A DNA stretch of 64,000 bases from Ostreococcus mediterraneus (lineage: Eukaryota; Chlorophyta; Mamiellophyceae; Mamiellales; Bathycoccaceae): the NCBI GenBank assembly GCA_012295225.1, contig WMKK01000009.1, forward strand, positions 331,909-395,908. The letters are read 5' to 3'. The translations under genes and the position numbers were made by a program. The notes below the pieces were generated by a model, which was not told the DNA's origin, ran no database searches, and was given only the letters and a program-made list of their open reading frames with translations. Below, one piece after another: positions 47,370 to 56,609 of the stretch (position 1 is the stretch's first letter; every line of letters begins with the position of its first letter).

Positions 47370-47633
47370 CTTTTCTCACCCGGTGGCGCGTCGGCGAGCG
47401 CGCGGCGATCCGACGGCGACGAATGACGCAGGTGAGCAGTCGCAAAGTGGAAAAGGCACCCGCGCGCTGTGGTGGATGACGACGAGACTTTACGATAATT
47501 CGCCGTCGTTGGCGGCGTTGGGCAATGTTTTCATGCAAGCGTTATAAATTGAATTAAAACAAAATTATTAAATCGCTATTTCAGCGCGTGAAGTACATCA
47601 GTGGTGGACGTCCAAGGTGGAAGTTGGCGCCAC

Positions 47634-48818
47634 TTACATCGGCACGTCTTCGATGGTGACTCCATCGTTGTCGTTTGTCGTCTTCGATGGTGACTCCATC
47701 GTTGTTGTCGGCATCGTTGTCTTTGCCGCAACAGTAGGCGCTGCTGGTAGCTGCTTTTCAGCGTGCGCTGGTGGCTCTGATAATGCCGCGATGTGCTCGC
47801 CGCTGACTTCTATGTGGACGCTGTGTGACTTGTTGGCGTCGGCGTCGCGCTCGGCGACTATGGTGAACACGCCATCCACGCACACGGCTTGAATTGTAGA
47901 ATAGTCCACATCACGAGGTACGGAGATGGCGATGCTCGAGCGACTGTGCGTCGTTGTTGCTTCAATATTCAGCACACGATCAGCGCCTAGTGTGCATTTG
48001 ATCTTATCAGCCGATGTCCCCGGGACGGCGCGGAGAAGCAAGACGACTTTGTCCTTGAACGCGTCTTCGCTCACGGCGACGCCAGAAACCATAATCTCCA
48101 AAGGCGTGATTTTATCAGGATCAGCCATCTTAATTGTCAAAACACCATGTGCGCATGTGGCAGAGATGTGCTTGCTCTCGAGTGCCGCAGGCAGATTCTT
48201 AAAAGTCTTTGAAAATTCGCCAAATCCAAGTTTTGATTGCCCAGTCACCGACAACGCATCCTCCGGCTTGCTCAAAGTCACCGTGATATCTCGCGCGCCG
48301 AATCCAGGCACGCGCAAAGTAATCGCGCTTGTGTCATCATCTTCATCATCGTCCATGTCTTCGTCCGCGCTCACGGGAATATCATACGTCATTGGCATCT
48401 TTTTCAAAATAGCCACTCGCAAGACGCCGTCGATGAGGCTCGCCTTGGGCGCCACCGCAGCGTCCAGATATTTCGCCGGTAACGAGCCGAGCTCATACTT
48501 CTTCCCTCGAACCTTCACGCGCAACACCGCATTCGCGCGCGAATCAGTCTCCACCGTGGCTTCAACATCCGCTGCTCGCACCCCCGGCGCAGTGGCGGTA
48601 ATCAAGTACCCGCGGCTGGTTTCCTCGGCGCGCGCGTCCCGCAACGCCCGCGCGGGCTCCACCCGACCTCCTCCTCGAACATACGCCGCATTCGCCCCAC
48701 ACCCATGCGTAGCGGCACACACAATATCCCCCATCACGTGTTCAAACAACGCATCCATCGCCGTCGTCGTCGGCGTGTGCGCCATCATCGGTTTCATCAT
48801 CATCGTGTGCATCATCAT
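47634..48818 (-). CDS. Protein with three tandem alpha-crystallin (HSP20-like) domains
   Basis: A 394-residue protein made of three HSP20-type units. Unit 1 (about 60-160) has YLITATAPGVRAADVEATVE and ends IDGVLRVAILKKMP. Unit 2 (about 160-245) has TLRVPGFGARDITVTL and ends AHGVLTIKMADPDKI. Unit 3 (about 250-345) has VLLLRAVPGTSADKIKCTLG and ends VDGVFTIVAERDAD. Each has the xGVL/F strand that marks the end of an alpha-crystallin domain. Small heat-shock proteins usually carry one such domain and act as holdases. No signal peptide is clear; the Met-rich start MMMHTMMMKPMM is unusual. A conserved heat-shock element lies upstream (49139-49171). The tail shows a 27-nt duplication read in two frames. 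Confidence 0.82.
   Translation of the reverse strand: MMMHTMMMKPMMAHTPTTTAMDALFEHVMGDIVCAATHGCGANAAYVRGGGRVEPARALRDARAEETSRGYLITATAPGVRAADVEATVETDSRANAVLRVKVRGKKYELGSLPAKYLDAAVAPKASLIDGVLRVAILKKMPMTYDIPVSADEDMDDDEDDDTSAITLRVPGFGARDITVTLSKPEDALSVTGQSKLGFGEFSKTFKNLPAALESKHISATCAHGVLTIKMADPDKITPLEIMVSGVAVSEDAFKDKVVLLLRAVPGTSADKIKCTLGADRVLNIEATTTHSRSSIAISVPRDVDYSTIQAVCVDGVFTIVAERDADANKSHSVHIEVSGEHIAALSEPPAHAEKQLPAAPTVAAKTTMPTTTMESPSKTTNDNDGVTIEDVPM
47645..47705. repeat. Two copies of a 27-bp sequence, 34 bp apart, in the HSP20 gene tail
   Basis: CGTCTTCGATGGTGACTCCATCGTTGT-type sequence occurs at 47645-47671 and 47679-47705. The 34-bp spacing is not a multiple of three, so the two copies encode different peptides (MESPSKT and DGVTIED) at the protein's end. 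Each copy includes a small palindrome, GATGG-n5-CCATC. Confidence 0.9.
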
Positions 48819-49138
48819 CGTCTTTTTCTTTGTCTTCTGTGTGTTGTTGTTTTTAAAAGTCTTCTTGTCGCGTACTGACAGAATGCCTTTGTGTGCTTTG
48901 TGTTGTTGTTGTTGTCTTCGCGTGTGTTCACCGAAAACCCGTGTGTTTTGCCTTTGTAGCGTGTCGTGTTATGCCGCCCACGACCCATGTCGCGCCCTTT
49001 TTATGCGACATGAAAAGGCACCATGGGCACCTCACAAAAAATCACCCCGATAAACCCACGTTGACTCAAGAATGACCAATCAACAGTCCCTCCGCGGGGG
49101 TGTATTTTCACTGATGATCGCACACATCTCGTAGACTA
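48819..49138. promoter_or_regulatory. Shared upstream region of the triple-HSP20 gene and NFS1
   Basis: A divergent spacer. A TATA-like CATAAAAAGG lies on the minus strand at about 48999-49008, oriented toward the HSP20 gene. T-rich runs (48825-48870) are probably its 5' UTR. The heat-shock element is at the far end. Confidence 0.45.
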
Positions 49139-49171
49139 TTCGAGAACGCGCTAGAATGTTCTCGAATGTTC
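49139..49171. promoter_or_regulatory. Heat-shock element: GAA/TTC inverted units
   Basis: GAA-n2-TTC-n2-GAA-n2-TTC runs without a break at 49154-49171 (GAATGTTCTCGAATGTTC). A further TTC-n2-GAA pair lies just upstream at 49139-49146. Four perfect alternating units match the binding site for trimeric heat-shock factor. It sits about 340 bases from the triple-HSP20 start and close to the NFS1 start on the other side, so it could serve both. Confidence 0.78.
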
Positions 49172-49255
49172 GCCCGACGTCGAATGGCGTCCAATCGACG
49201 CGATTGGATTGGACGTCGTGACGTCGTCGTGAGTGCGCGACTGTCGTCGACGACG

Positions 49256-50695
49256 ATGATGCGACGAGCGGTGCGATGCGCGGCGACGAGGACGGTGGCG
49301 GTGACGGCGACGGATGCGTCGGCGGCGTCGGCGGCGTCGGCGAGAGTGATGGGTGGATTACCGATGACGTTGGGGCGGCAACCGCGATTAGGGGGGTCAC
49401 CGCGTGCGTCTGGGACGGCGACGGCGGCTTCGGGGACGACGCGCGCGCTCGATGCGGAGTTTGAGATGAAGGGTGTGACGTTGCGCGGTCGGCCGTTGTA
49501 TTTGGACATGCAAGCGACGACGCCACTGGACCCGCGGGTGTTGGACGCAATGTTGCCCTACTTTACCGAGCAGTACGGGAATCCGCACTCGCGTACGCAC
49601 ATGTATGGATGGGAGACCGAGGATGCGATTGAGCGCGCGAGAGGAGAATTAGCGACGCTGATTGGGGCGAACGCGAAGGAGATTGTGTTTACGTCTGGGG
49701 CAACGGAGAGTAATAACATGAGCTTGAAGGGGGTGGCGCGCTTTTACAAGGAAAAGAAGAAACACATCATCACCACGACGACCGAGCACAAATGCGTGTT
49801 GGATTCGTGTAGACAACTCGAACGGGAAGGGTTTGATGTTACGTATTTGCCCGTGCAAGAGAATGGGTTGGTGGACTTGAAGGCGTTGGAGGCGGCGATG
49901 CGAGACGACACGGCGATTGTCTCCGTCATGGCGGTGAATAACGAAATTGGCGTCATTCAGCCGCTCAAGGAAATTGGTGAGATGTGCCGTGCACGAAAGA
50001 TTTTCTTTCATACCGACGCGGCGCAAGCCGTTGGAAAGATCCCCATGGATGTGAATGATATGCATATTGACTTGATGTCCATCAGTGGGCACAAGCTGTA
50101 CGGACCCAAAGGAATCGGCGCTCTTTACGTCCGTCGACGACCGCGCGTGCGTTTAGAGCCCATCATCAATGGTGGCGGTCAAGAGCGTGGCTTGCGATCT
50201 GGTACGCTACCTACGCCATTGATTGTTGGCTTGGGTGAAGCGGCAAAGGTGTGCGCGGCGGAGATGGAGAACGACACCGCACACGTTACTCGCTTGTCCG
50301 AACGACTCATCAACGGTATTGAATCGCAAGTCGACCACACACAATTGAACGGTGATCGCGAGCGCCGGTATCACGGAAATGTGAACATGTCATTCGCATA
50401 CGTCGAGGGTGAATCACTTTTGATGGGTTTGAAGGAAATCGCCGTGAGCAGCGGTAGCGCGTGCACGAGCGCCTCTTTGGAGCCGTCGTACGTTTTACGC
50501 GCGCTCGGCGTGAACGAAGAAATGGCGCACACATCGGTTCGTTATGGCATGGGGCGATTTACCACTGAAGCTGAAATTGATCGAGCAATTGAAGCGACAG
50601 TGAAGCAAGTGAAAAAGCTTCGAGATATGAGCCCTTTATACGAGATGGTTTTGGACGGCATTGACTTGAAAACGATTCAATGGTCGCAACATTAG
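49256..50695 (+). CDS. NFS1: Cysteine desulfurase NFS1, mitochondrial
   Basis: A 479-residue class V aminotransferase-fold enzyme. Marks: [72 protein letters not shown] lysine in [14 protein letters not shown] (Lys280) and the catalytic loop [20 protein letters not shown] (Cys403). The first 45 residues are Arg/Ala/Thr-rich, like a mitochondrial presequence. It supplies sulfur from cysteine for Fe-S cluster assembly. Upstream in-frame ATGs exist at 49184 and 49166; the latter overlaps the heat-shock element, so it is unlikely to be in the mRNA. I choose 49256 ([13 protein letters not shown]). Confidence 0.93.
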   Translation: MMRRAVRCAATRTVAVTATDASAASAASARVMGGLPMTLGRQPRLGGSPRASGTATAASGTTRALDAEFEMKGVTLRGRPLYLDMQATTPLDPRVLDAMLPYFTEQYGNPHSRTHMYGWETEDAIERARGELATLIGANAKEIVFTSGATESNNMSLKGVARFYKEKKKHIITTTTEHKCVLDSCRQLEREGFDVTYLPVQENGLVDLKALEAAMRDDTAIVSVMAVNNEIGVIQPLKEIGEMCRARKIFFHTDAAQAVGKIPMDVNDMHIDLMSISGHKLYGPKGIGALYVRRRPRVRLEPIINGGGQERGLRSGTLPTPLIVGLGEAAKVCAAEMENDTAHVTRLSERLINGIESQVDHTQLNGDRERRYHGNVNMSFAYVEGESLLMGLKEIAVSSGSACTSASLEPSYVLRALGVNEEMAHTSVRYGMGRFTTEAEIDRAIEATVKQVKKLRDMSPLYEMVLDGIDLKTIQWSQH

Positions 50696-50920
50696 AGACG
50701 AAAGCACTCGGACATTAATTCAATTCTTCCATCGTCGCATTAGAGAGCGATGGACACAGATATTCTACATTAGCTCGCGTGTTGTTGTAAATAAAATGAA
50801 ACGTTTGACAGTGATACAGCTTGCGTTATATTACATACACAGCCCAGAACTCCGCCCACGTACCGTCACACGTGTGGCCTCTATTATAACTTGTAATGTT
50901 GTTGGTATTGTTATTGTTCT

Positions 50921-51424
50921 TTACGCCGTAGGCGTCGCTTCTCGGTTGGTCGACGCCTTGAAAGCCTTGGCAATCTTTTTCTTCAACGGAAGCGCGACGT
51001 GTCGCTTCGGACTCAGCGTCTTAGCGGTAGCCTCCACGCGAACCGTATTCGGTTTTGATTTGCGAGGTGTAGTCGCCGCCGAAACATCCCTTGATTTCGG
51101 CGCTTGATACCCAGGCGCATCCGTATCCATACCATCAGCCGTCATCGACAGCTCGATGCGAATCTGCGTCGCTTTGGACTTCTTTGTCTTCCCATCCTTT
51201 GTCTCCGTCACAACTACGGGCGAATACGACGTACACTGGTGTAAACCCTTCGTTGCACGTTTCATCATCTCAACTGCCGCCACGGTCTTGCTCACCGCCG
51301 TGCCAACGCCGATGAACACCACAGATTTCACGCTGCCCGACTTCAACGCCTTGGTTCCTTCGAGCGCGCGCGTCTTCACCTTACCATCGACGCTCACCTC
51401 AATCGTCTTCGTCTTCGCCACCAT
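50921..51424 (-). CDS. Alba-domain nucleic-acid-binding protein
   Basis: A 167-residue protein. Residues 1-75 form an Alba-like domain: KTKTIEVSVDGKVKTRALEG, SVKSVVFIGVGTAVSKTVAA, VEMMKRATKGLHQ. The rest is a basic, Thr/Lys/Pro-rich tail with SPKR and TPRK motifs. Alba proteins bind RNA or DNA; plant and protist members act in RNA metabolism, and others are RNase P/MRP subunits (POP6/POP7 type). Which group this belongs to is open. The ATG at 51424 (MVAKTKTIE) is the best start; the frame continues only to GTG. Confidence 0.72.
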   Translation of the reverse strand: MVAKTKTIEVSVDGKVKTRALEGTKALKSGSVKSVVFIGVGTAVSKTVAAVEMMKRATKGLHQCTSYSPVVVTETKDGKTKKSKATQIRIELSMTADGMDTDAPGYQAPKSRDVSAATTPRKSKPNTVRVEATAKTLSPKRHVALPLKKKIAKAFKASTNREATPTA

Positions 51425-51832
51425 GATCACAAGTGTAAACAACCTCACACCCTTCGCTATTCACGCCTCACTTCCCCGCACTCGTCCTTTCGTGACCTCG
51501 TGCGCGGGCGAACTCTAGTTCCAAAACGCCACGTGGGGTTTCAAATGAAATTCCAAAAATTACGTTTGACCGCGCCTTTTCCGTGCCGCCGTGCGTCCCG
51601 AATGTATCTCTCTCGCGCGCGTACGACACGCGTGGCGATGCTTTCGCGCTGTCTTGGAACACCAAGTCACGATCGACGAAAATCGTCGCGGACTGGCGCG
51701 TCGCGGCGACGCGTCATATCTGAAAATATCTTCAAAAACAACAAAATCCGTCACCATGTTCGTTCTCAACGTCGGTTCGTGGGCCTAACTTTATACTACA
51801 TTTTACAAGACAATAAAAGCGCGTAGATGCGT
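51425..51832. other. Spacer upstream of the Alba gene
   Basis: About 408 bases between the PIG-Z-like stop and the Alba start, both on the minus strand. It is the likely PIG-Z 3' UTR and Alba promoter. Open frames here have no recognisable content, and I see no structured RNA. Confidence 0.4.
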
Positions 51833-53536
51833 TTACGTGCGATGTGTGACGACGTACGTGGCGAGCACGAATGCGTCTATGACTTCTGCGACCGTGCGCG
51901 CGGCGGCGAGCGCGGAGAACGTTTGAGGGAGATGGTCGAAGGAGACGTGCGGGCCGAACCGGGCGGCGGCGGGCGTGAAATCGAGGCCCGCGGCGTAGGC
52001 GACATGACGGAGTTCACCCATCGCGCTCGGTGGAGCGACGAGGATGGTGACGGTATCTTTGATTTTGGCCGCACATGATGGGTCGTCGGCGACGTCTTCT
52101 GCGCTCGGTGGTGCGGCGAGCGCGGCGAGACGCGTCAGGGCAGTTACGGCATCGGCGCCGCCGATATCCGTAATTTTCACCCGTACTGCGTCTAGAGGTT
52201 GAGCGAGCACCGATTGAGGTGGCATATATGTTTTCCAAAACACCGCATTCACGCTCGATGTTTGAGCGAATGGGAAATCTGAGGATGCAAGCGAGCGAGC
52301 TGAACGCACGACTCCGCCTTGATGAAGAATCCCAAAAACCACAGCCATGAGAATGTTAAATGCTATCCAGAATGCGCCAACGCCGCGCCCGACCTTAAGG
52401 TTTCTTACTCTCGATGACACCGTACCAGAACGCGCGCGCACGCTCAAAACGCACAGCGGAATAATCATCGGCGCGAGGAATCGCGGTTCTTGGTGAGGTA
52501 CGAGCGACAAAACTGCGAGCGGTAGTAATATACTTCCCCAAAGTGCTGCGATAACGCCGCGGGACTCATCTCGCAACTTTGACGGGCGGATGAGTGCAAA
52601 ACAGCACGCAAGCCACATCGGACCGAACATCATTGGTCCATTGACGAAAACGTGCAACACGCGCACGTGTAAGCCGTGAATCGCCAAATTATCAACGTTT
52701 GAGTTGTATCTAAGTAGATTCAACGGCGTAATAACCCAAGTATCGGGTTGTCGTACGATACTAAACACATCAAGTACCGATTGATTCGCGTAATATGCCG
52801 TATCGATGACGATACACGCCATGGCTGCTCCGAGGGCGGCAACTACGCCGCCCGCGACGCCCAGCGCACCTGCCCATACCGAGTGTCTCAGTTCTCTTCC
52901 TACCGCTAATAGTGCCCATGGCGCAATATTCACCGCGCTCGTGATTCGAATGAAAATCGCAATGGCACCTATTACTCCTATCAACGCACATCGCACGCCA
53001 TAATCGCGTCTATTGTCCTTTATTTTGTGCGTCGCCAGAAACGCAGCGAGTGCTACCGCGCACGTCTCCACAGCGTTACTAAACGGTCGTACAAGCATTA
53101 CTAACGTCACCCAAGACGATGCAAACATTGTTCGCGCCATAGTGGCNTCGGCATCGACGGCACGCGCGCACGAATCTACCGCTAAATCAACGACGAATGA
53201 CATGGCGCACAACATCACACGTGGTGCATACGTTACCACGTCTGCTGCCATAGACGACGGAATATATGCTTTGAACGCTACAGTGATGGTATACGCCATC
53301 TGACTACTGAAATACACGCTCAACACAGATCGCACCGGAGCGTCGGCGGTAAACTCCCATGGTTTTTCCGTATGGTAGTTGAACACCTCTTGAGCGGCGA
53401 CTTCGTTCGACTGAAACCACTCGTCGGGGTGAACATAACCAGGCAAAAACACGCACGCGATGCGCAAGAGTATTAAAGCAATGAGCTTATGGCGCCTGCC
53501 ACCTCCGCCATCCGGCGCCTTGAGGCGCTGAGCCAT
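51833..53536 (-). CDS. GPI mannosyltransferase 4-like (PIG-Z/SMP3, GT22 family)
   Basis: A 567-residue multi-pass membrane protein. The GT22 signature is YVHPDEWFQSNEVAAQEVF near residue 37, followed by EKPWEFT, as in the PIG-Z/SMP3 branch. About ten hydrophobic segments follow, and LVPHQEPRFLAPMIIPLCV is a second family block. The enzyme uses dolichol-phosphate-mannose in the ER lumen; PIG-Z adds a fourth mannose to GPI anchors. PIG-B or ALG-type relatives are possible alternatives. An undetermined base (N at 53147) makes one residue unknown but does not break the frame. The start is ATG 53536. Confidence 0.8.
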   Translation of the reverse strand: MAQRLKAPDGGGGRRHKLIALILLRIACVFLPGYVHPDEWFQSNEVAAQEVFNYHTEKPWEFTADAPVRSVLSVYFSSQMAYTITVAFKAYIPSSMAADVVTYAPRVMLCAMSFVVDLAVDSCARAVDAXATMARTMFASSWVTLVMLVRPFSNAVETCAVALAAFLATHKIKDNRRDYGVRCALIGVIGAIAIFIRITSAVNIAPWALLAVGRELRHSVWAGALGVAGGVVAALGAAMACIVIDTAYYANQSVLDVFSIVRQPDTWVITPLNLLRYNSNVDNLAIHGLHVRVLHVFVNGPMMFGPMWLACCFALIRPSKLRDESRGVIAALWGSILLPLAVLSLVPHQEPRFLAPMIIPLCVLSVRARSGTVSSRVRNLKVGRGVGAFWIAFNILMAVVFGILHQGGVVRSARSLASSDFPFAQTSSVNAVFWKTYMPPQSVLAQPLDAVRVKITDIGGADAVTALTRLAALAAPPSAEDVADDPSCAAKIKDTVTILVAPPSAMGELRHVAYAAGLDFTPAAARFGPHVSFDHLPQTFSALAAARTVAEVIDAFVLATYVVTHRT

Positions 53537-53602
53537 GGTGCGAACTGAGGCAAGAGTGCTTATCTGATTCTCAACTGTTTTAATTTACAACGTCGCCGCC
53601 TT

Positions 53603-54445
53603 CTAAGTTTTATAGTCAAAGCCATAGTCTAATCCACGAGCTCCTACGATCATGACGTCACCAGAAATTATTTTCCCGTGTCTCGCCTTAACGCGCTCGA
53701 CGTACGCGTCGTATCCATCAATGTACTCAACGTTTCTAATCGACGTCCCGTGCGCGCTGAGCTTGGTGAGTGCCGTGCACGATTTAAACACCGCGCTCGG
53801 AATGGTTTCCACGCAAGCGTTGTCATCTACGGCGAGAACTTTAAGCGATTTCAAGTTGCTCAGTCGCGCGGGAACGATTGTAATCGCGCACGAACTGACG
53901 TCAATTTCTTCAAGCTTGACGCAGTCGGCGAGCACGTCCAAGACGCCCGTCCCCAAGTTTCTATTCATCCTAAAGTTCACATTCACGAGATCGGCGCACT
54001 GAGAAATCTCGCTTGGAATACTATCTAAATCATTCCCCTTGACGCCCAGCGTCGTCAGCGCTCTGCACGAGGCGATTTCGACTGGGAGCGTTTTTAGTCG
54101 ATTGTCGTCGCAAATTAGAATCTTGAGCTTCACCAGCCGCCCAACCTCTCCAGGTAGCGCCTCTAGTGCGTTGTTCGACAAAACCAATCGCGTGATATTC
54201 GTACAGTTTCCAATCTCACGGGGAATCGTGGACAGTTTATTGTTTGCCGCGTCTAAGTTTCGCACTTTTAGTGCGAAGTCACCGTCAGCATCTAACAGTT
54301 TCGTTGGAATCTCTCTCGCGTTACAGTCTCTGAGAGACACGATACCGGTAGTTTTCCAAGCATTCTCGCGAGACGCAGTCGCTGACTTGGATTTCGATCG
54401 CACCGTTGGGCTCGCGGACGATGGGGTGCTGGACACGCAACCCAT
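53603..54445 (-). CDS. LRRC57-like leucine-rich repeat protein, probably N-myristoylated
   Basis: A 280-residue protein of about eight leucine-rich repeats (VRNLDAANNKLSTIPREIGN, ITRLVLSNNALEALPGEVGR, LKILICDDNRLKTLPVEIAS, LTTLGVKGNDLDSIPSEISQ and others). After a Ser-rich start it has AWKTTGIVSLRDCNAREIP, the pattern that opens LRRC57-type proteins. MGCVSS at the N-terminus is a good N-myristoylation and palmitoylation signal, so membrane attachment is likely. The precise role of this family is unknown. Confidence 0.8.
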   Translation of the reverse strand: MGCVSSTPSSASPTVRSKSKSATASRENAWKTTGIVSLRDCNAREIPTKLLDADGDFALKVRNLDAANNKLSTIPREIGNCTNITRLVLSNNALEALPGEVGRLVKLKILICDDNRLKTLPVEIASCRALTTLGVKGNDLDSIPSEISQCADLVNVNFRMNRNLGTGVLDVLADCVKLEEIDVSSCAITIVPARLSNLKSLKVLAVDDNACVETIPSAVFKSCTALTKLSAHGTSIRNVEYIDGYDAYVERVKARHGKIISGDVMIVGARGLDYGFDYKT

Positions 54446-54549
54446 CGCGTCGACGAGTGAAGTCTGCTCCAGCGCGTGTCATGTGTCCTATTGCTGGGAG
54501 ACGAATTCAAGAGAGTTGCGTGATTGCGGCGCTAAGATGTATGTATTTA

Positions 54550-56304
54550 TTACTCGTTCGTTTTACGGGACAATGACTTCTTTGGCTTACCCTTCCATTT
54601 CTTTGGTAAAGGTGGCATCACTTCGCCCGATTTCTTTGCTGGTCTTTTGCGCTTTTTCGGTGCGTCAGCCTTGTACATTTTTGGATCGGCACCCATAGGC
54701 ATATCGAGAGGAGCGCGTCGGAGGTTATCCTCTTTACCATCGCGTCGCTTGCGACGGAGCTTACCTCTGTCTCCAGTGTGATTCAACATCCACTCTGGTA
54801 CGTCACAGCCGCTATTTTTCATCACGTTTGCAATGGGTCTTAAATCTCCACGCTGCGCATCTTCTTCTGTGAAAAACGTTATCGCAGCGCCTGGACGCCC
54901 TGCGCGACCACTTCGACCGATGCGATGAATATAGCTCGTGGGCGATCCAGGGAAGTCGAAATTAATAACCGTGGAAACGCCAACAAAGTCCATACCGCGC
55001 GCCATCAAATCTGTGGCAATCAGCACCCAGGTCTCACCGATACGAAATCGATCGATTTGTGCCTCGCGTTTGGCATCAGTCATATCGGCATGAATCAATC
55101 CAAGATGTAAGCCATCACCCATGAGCTCCTTGGCGAGCTGCTTAGCGCGGTCTTTGGACTGCGTGAAAATAATCACTGGCGGCTTGATACCTTCACGGAT
55201 AATTTGACGCAACGCGATCAGTTTCCCAGCCTCGTGCCCACAGTAAACCATGCGTTGTGAAATTGAACTTGACGCACTATTACGCTCGCCTACGGTGAGA
55301 CGAATTGGGCGAGCCATGACGCTTCGGGCTAATTCTTCAACTTTTTCTGGTAGCGTCGCGCTAAACAATGCGCGCGTGACATTCTTGTTATCGCACGCCG
55401 CGACGACGGCATCAATTTGCTCGACGAAACCCATTTCGAATAGTTTGTCCGCCTCGTCGAGTACCAAATATAGCACTTTAGACAGATTGATTTTGTCGTT
55501 TTGTAATAAGCTCTTCAATCGTAGCGGTGTAGCTACGAGAATGTCCACCTTGTCAAAATCATTACCCGCTGTCGCCTTGCTCAACAAACATGACTTCAAT
55601 CCACTAACCCCTCGCGAAAGCATCTTCAATATCCGCGCCGATTGCCCCGCGAGCTCTTTCGTTGGCGCCAGTAACAACGCTCGCGGACCACCTTCTTTGT
55701 GCGCCTTCAACTTCATCACAATGGGCAACAAAAAAGCCAGCGTTTTCCCACTTCCAGTCGGTGCGATGGCGAGTAATTCATTACCATCACATAAAATCGG
55801 TATTGCCTGCCGCTGAATCGGCGTGGGTTCGGTGAATTTAGCTTCACTCAAGCGTTTGACCAACCGCGAACCGCACGCAAACCTCTCGCGCAACTCCCCA
55901 AAACCTTGCAACGGCGCCGGGCACGCCCCATCCGCACCGGCTACGCGGATCTTCAACTGTTTGCGCATCGCATTCGCCTCTGAATCCGTCAACGCATAGT
56001 ACGCATCGTCCTCTTCATCGTCCTCTTCGCCGTCGTCGTCCTCCTCGTCTTCGTCCTCGCTCTCCTCATCCTCGTCATGCGCCTGGCTCTTCCCTCGCCC
56101 AACGCGCGCGCCACCACCCACGCGCGCCGCCTCGCCTCCGCCCCCCGCGCTCCCGCGCACGGCGCCGCTAAACGCCGCCGCCACGTGCCGATCCACCGCC
56201 TTGAACGCCTTGGCGTTGAACCGAGCGCCGCCAGCGAGCTCCGCGAACGCCAACGCCTGTTTCGCCGCGCTCGACCCCGATGCGCGCGTCGCCGACGACG
56301 CCAT
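54550..56304 (-). CDS. DEAD-box RNA helicase DDX52/ROK1-like
   Basis: A 584-residue helicase. The Q motif region is FTEPTPIQRQAIPIL. Motif I is APTGSGKT (about 180-187), Ia PTKELAGQ, Ib TPLRL, II DEAD (about 280), III SAT, V ARGMDF and VI HRIGRSGRAG. The preceding segment FGELRERFACGSRLVKRLSE and the tail VPEWMLNHT with a Lys/Arg-rich end fit ROK1/DDX52, a nucleolar helicase for small-subunit rRNA processing. The N-terminus has a long acidic stretch. I start at ATG 56304 (MASSATRASG). The frame runs far upstream in Arg/Pro-rich repeats that overlap the divergent gene and are not credible coding. Confidence 0.9.
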   Translation of the reverse strand: MASSATRASGSSAAKQALAFAELAGGARFNAKAFKAVDRHVAAAFSGAVRGSAGGGGEAARVGGGARVGRGKSQAHDEDEESEDEDEEDDDGEEDDEEDDAYYALTDSEANAMRKQLKIRVAGADGACPAPLQGFGELRERFACGSRLVKRLSEAKFTEPTPIQRQAIPILCDGNELLAIAPTGSGKTLAFLLPIVMKLKAHKEGGPRALLLAPTKELAGQSARILKMLSRGVSGLKSCLLSKATAGNDFDKVDILVATPLRLKSLLQNDKINLSKVLYLVLDEADKLFEMGFVEQIDAVVAACDNKNVTRALFSATLPEKVEELARSVMARPIRLTVGERNSASSSISQRMVYCGHEAGKLIALRQIIREGIKPPVIIFTQSKDRAKQLAKELMGDGLHLGLIHADMTDAKREAQIDRFRIGETWVLIATDLMARGMDFVGVSTVINFDFPGSPTSYIHRIGRSGRAGRPGAAITFFTEEDAQRGDLRPIANVMKNSGCDVPEWMLNHTGDRGKLRRKRRDGKEDNLRRAPLDMPMGADPKMYKADAPKKRKRPAKKSGEVMPPLPKKWKGKPKKSLSRKTNE

Positions 56305-56609
56305 CGTCGACGCACACCCTCCCGTCGACACCCGTCGTCCGTCACCCGTCGCCGCGCCCGTCGCCGCGCCCGTCGTCGTCGTCGTCGTCGTCGTCGTCGC
56401 GCAATGGCGCCGCGCGCGATGGCGCCAACCCAAAGCGACAGACCCAACCACCCATCGATGATCGATATCGATCGTCTCAAAAATCCATCGATGCGCGCGA
56501 TCGATCGGTCGCAGTTGTCCAACCGACCATGTGGCCGATAGGTCAACGCCATCGTCGTCGATCGTCGTCGCCGCCGCCGCATTCGTCGACGCCGCGCGTC
56601 GCACGCGCG
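56305..56609. promoter_or_regulatory. Divergent promoter, ROK1-like and acidic-protein genes
   Basis: About 305 bases, GC-rich, with GTC runs and a GCGCGATCGATCGG/GATCGATAT segment (about 56455-56510). It separates two divergent starts. No other gene is seen. Confidence 0.4.

Noticed and set aside
53147-53147. Undetermined base suggesting a broken PIG-Z-like gene
   Set aside because: The frame is open on both sides. It is a sequencing ambiguity of a single base.
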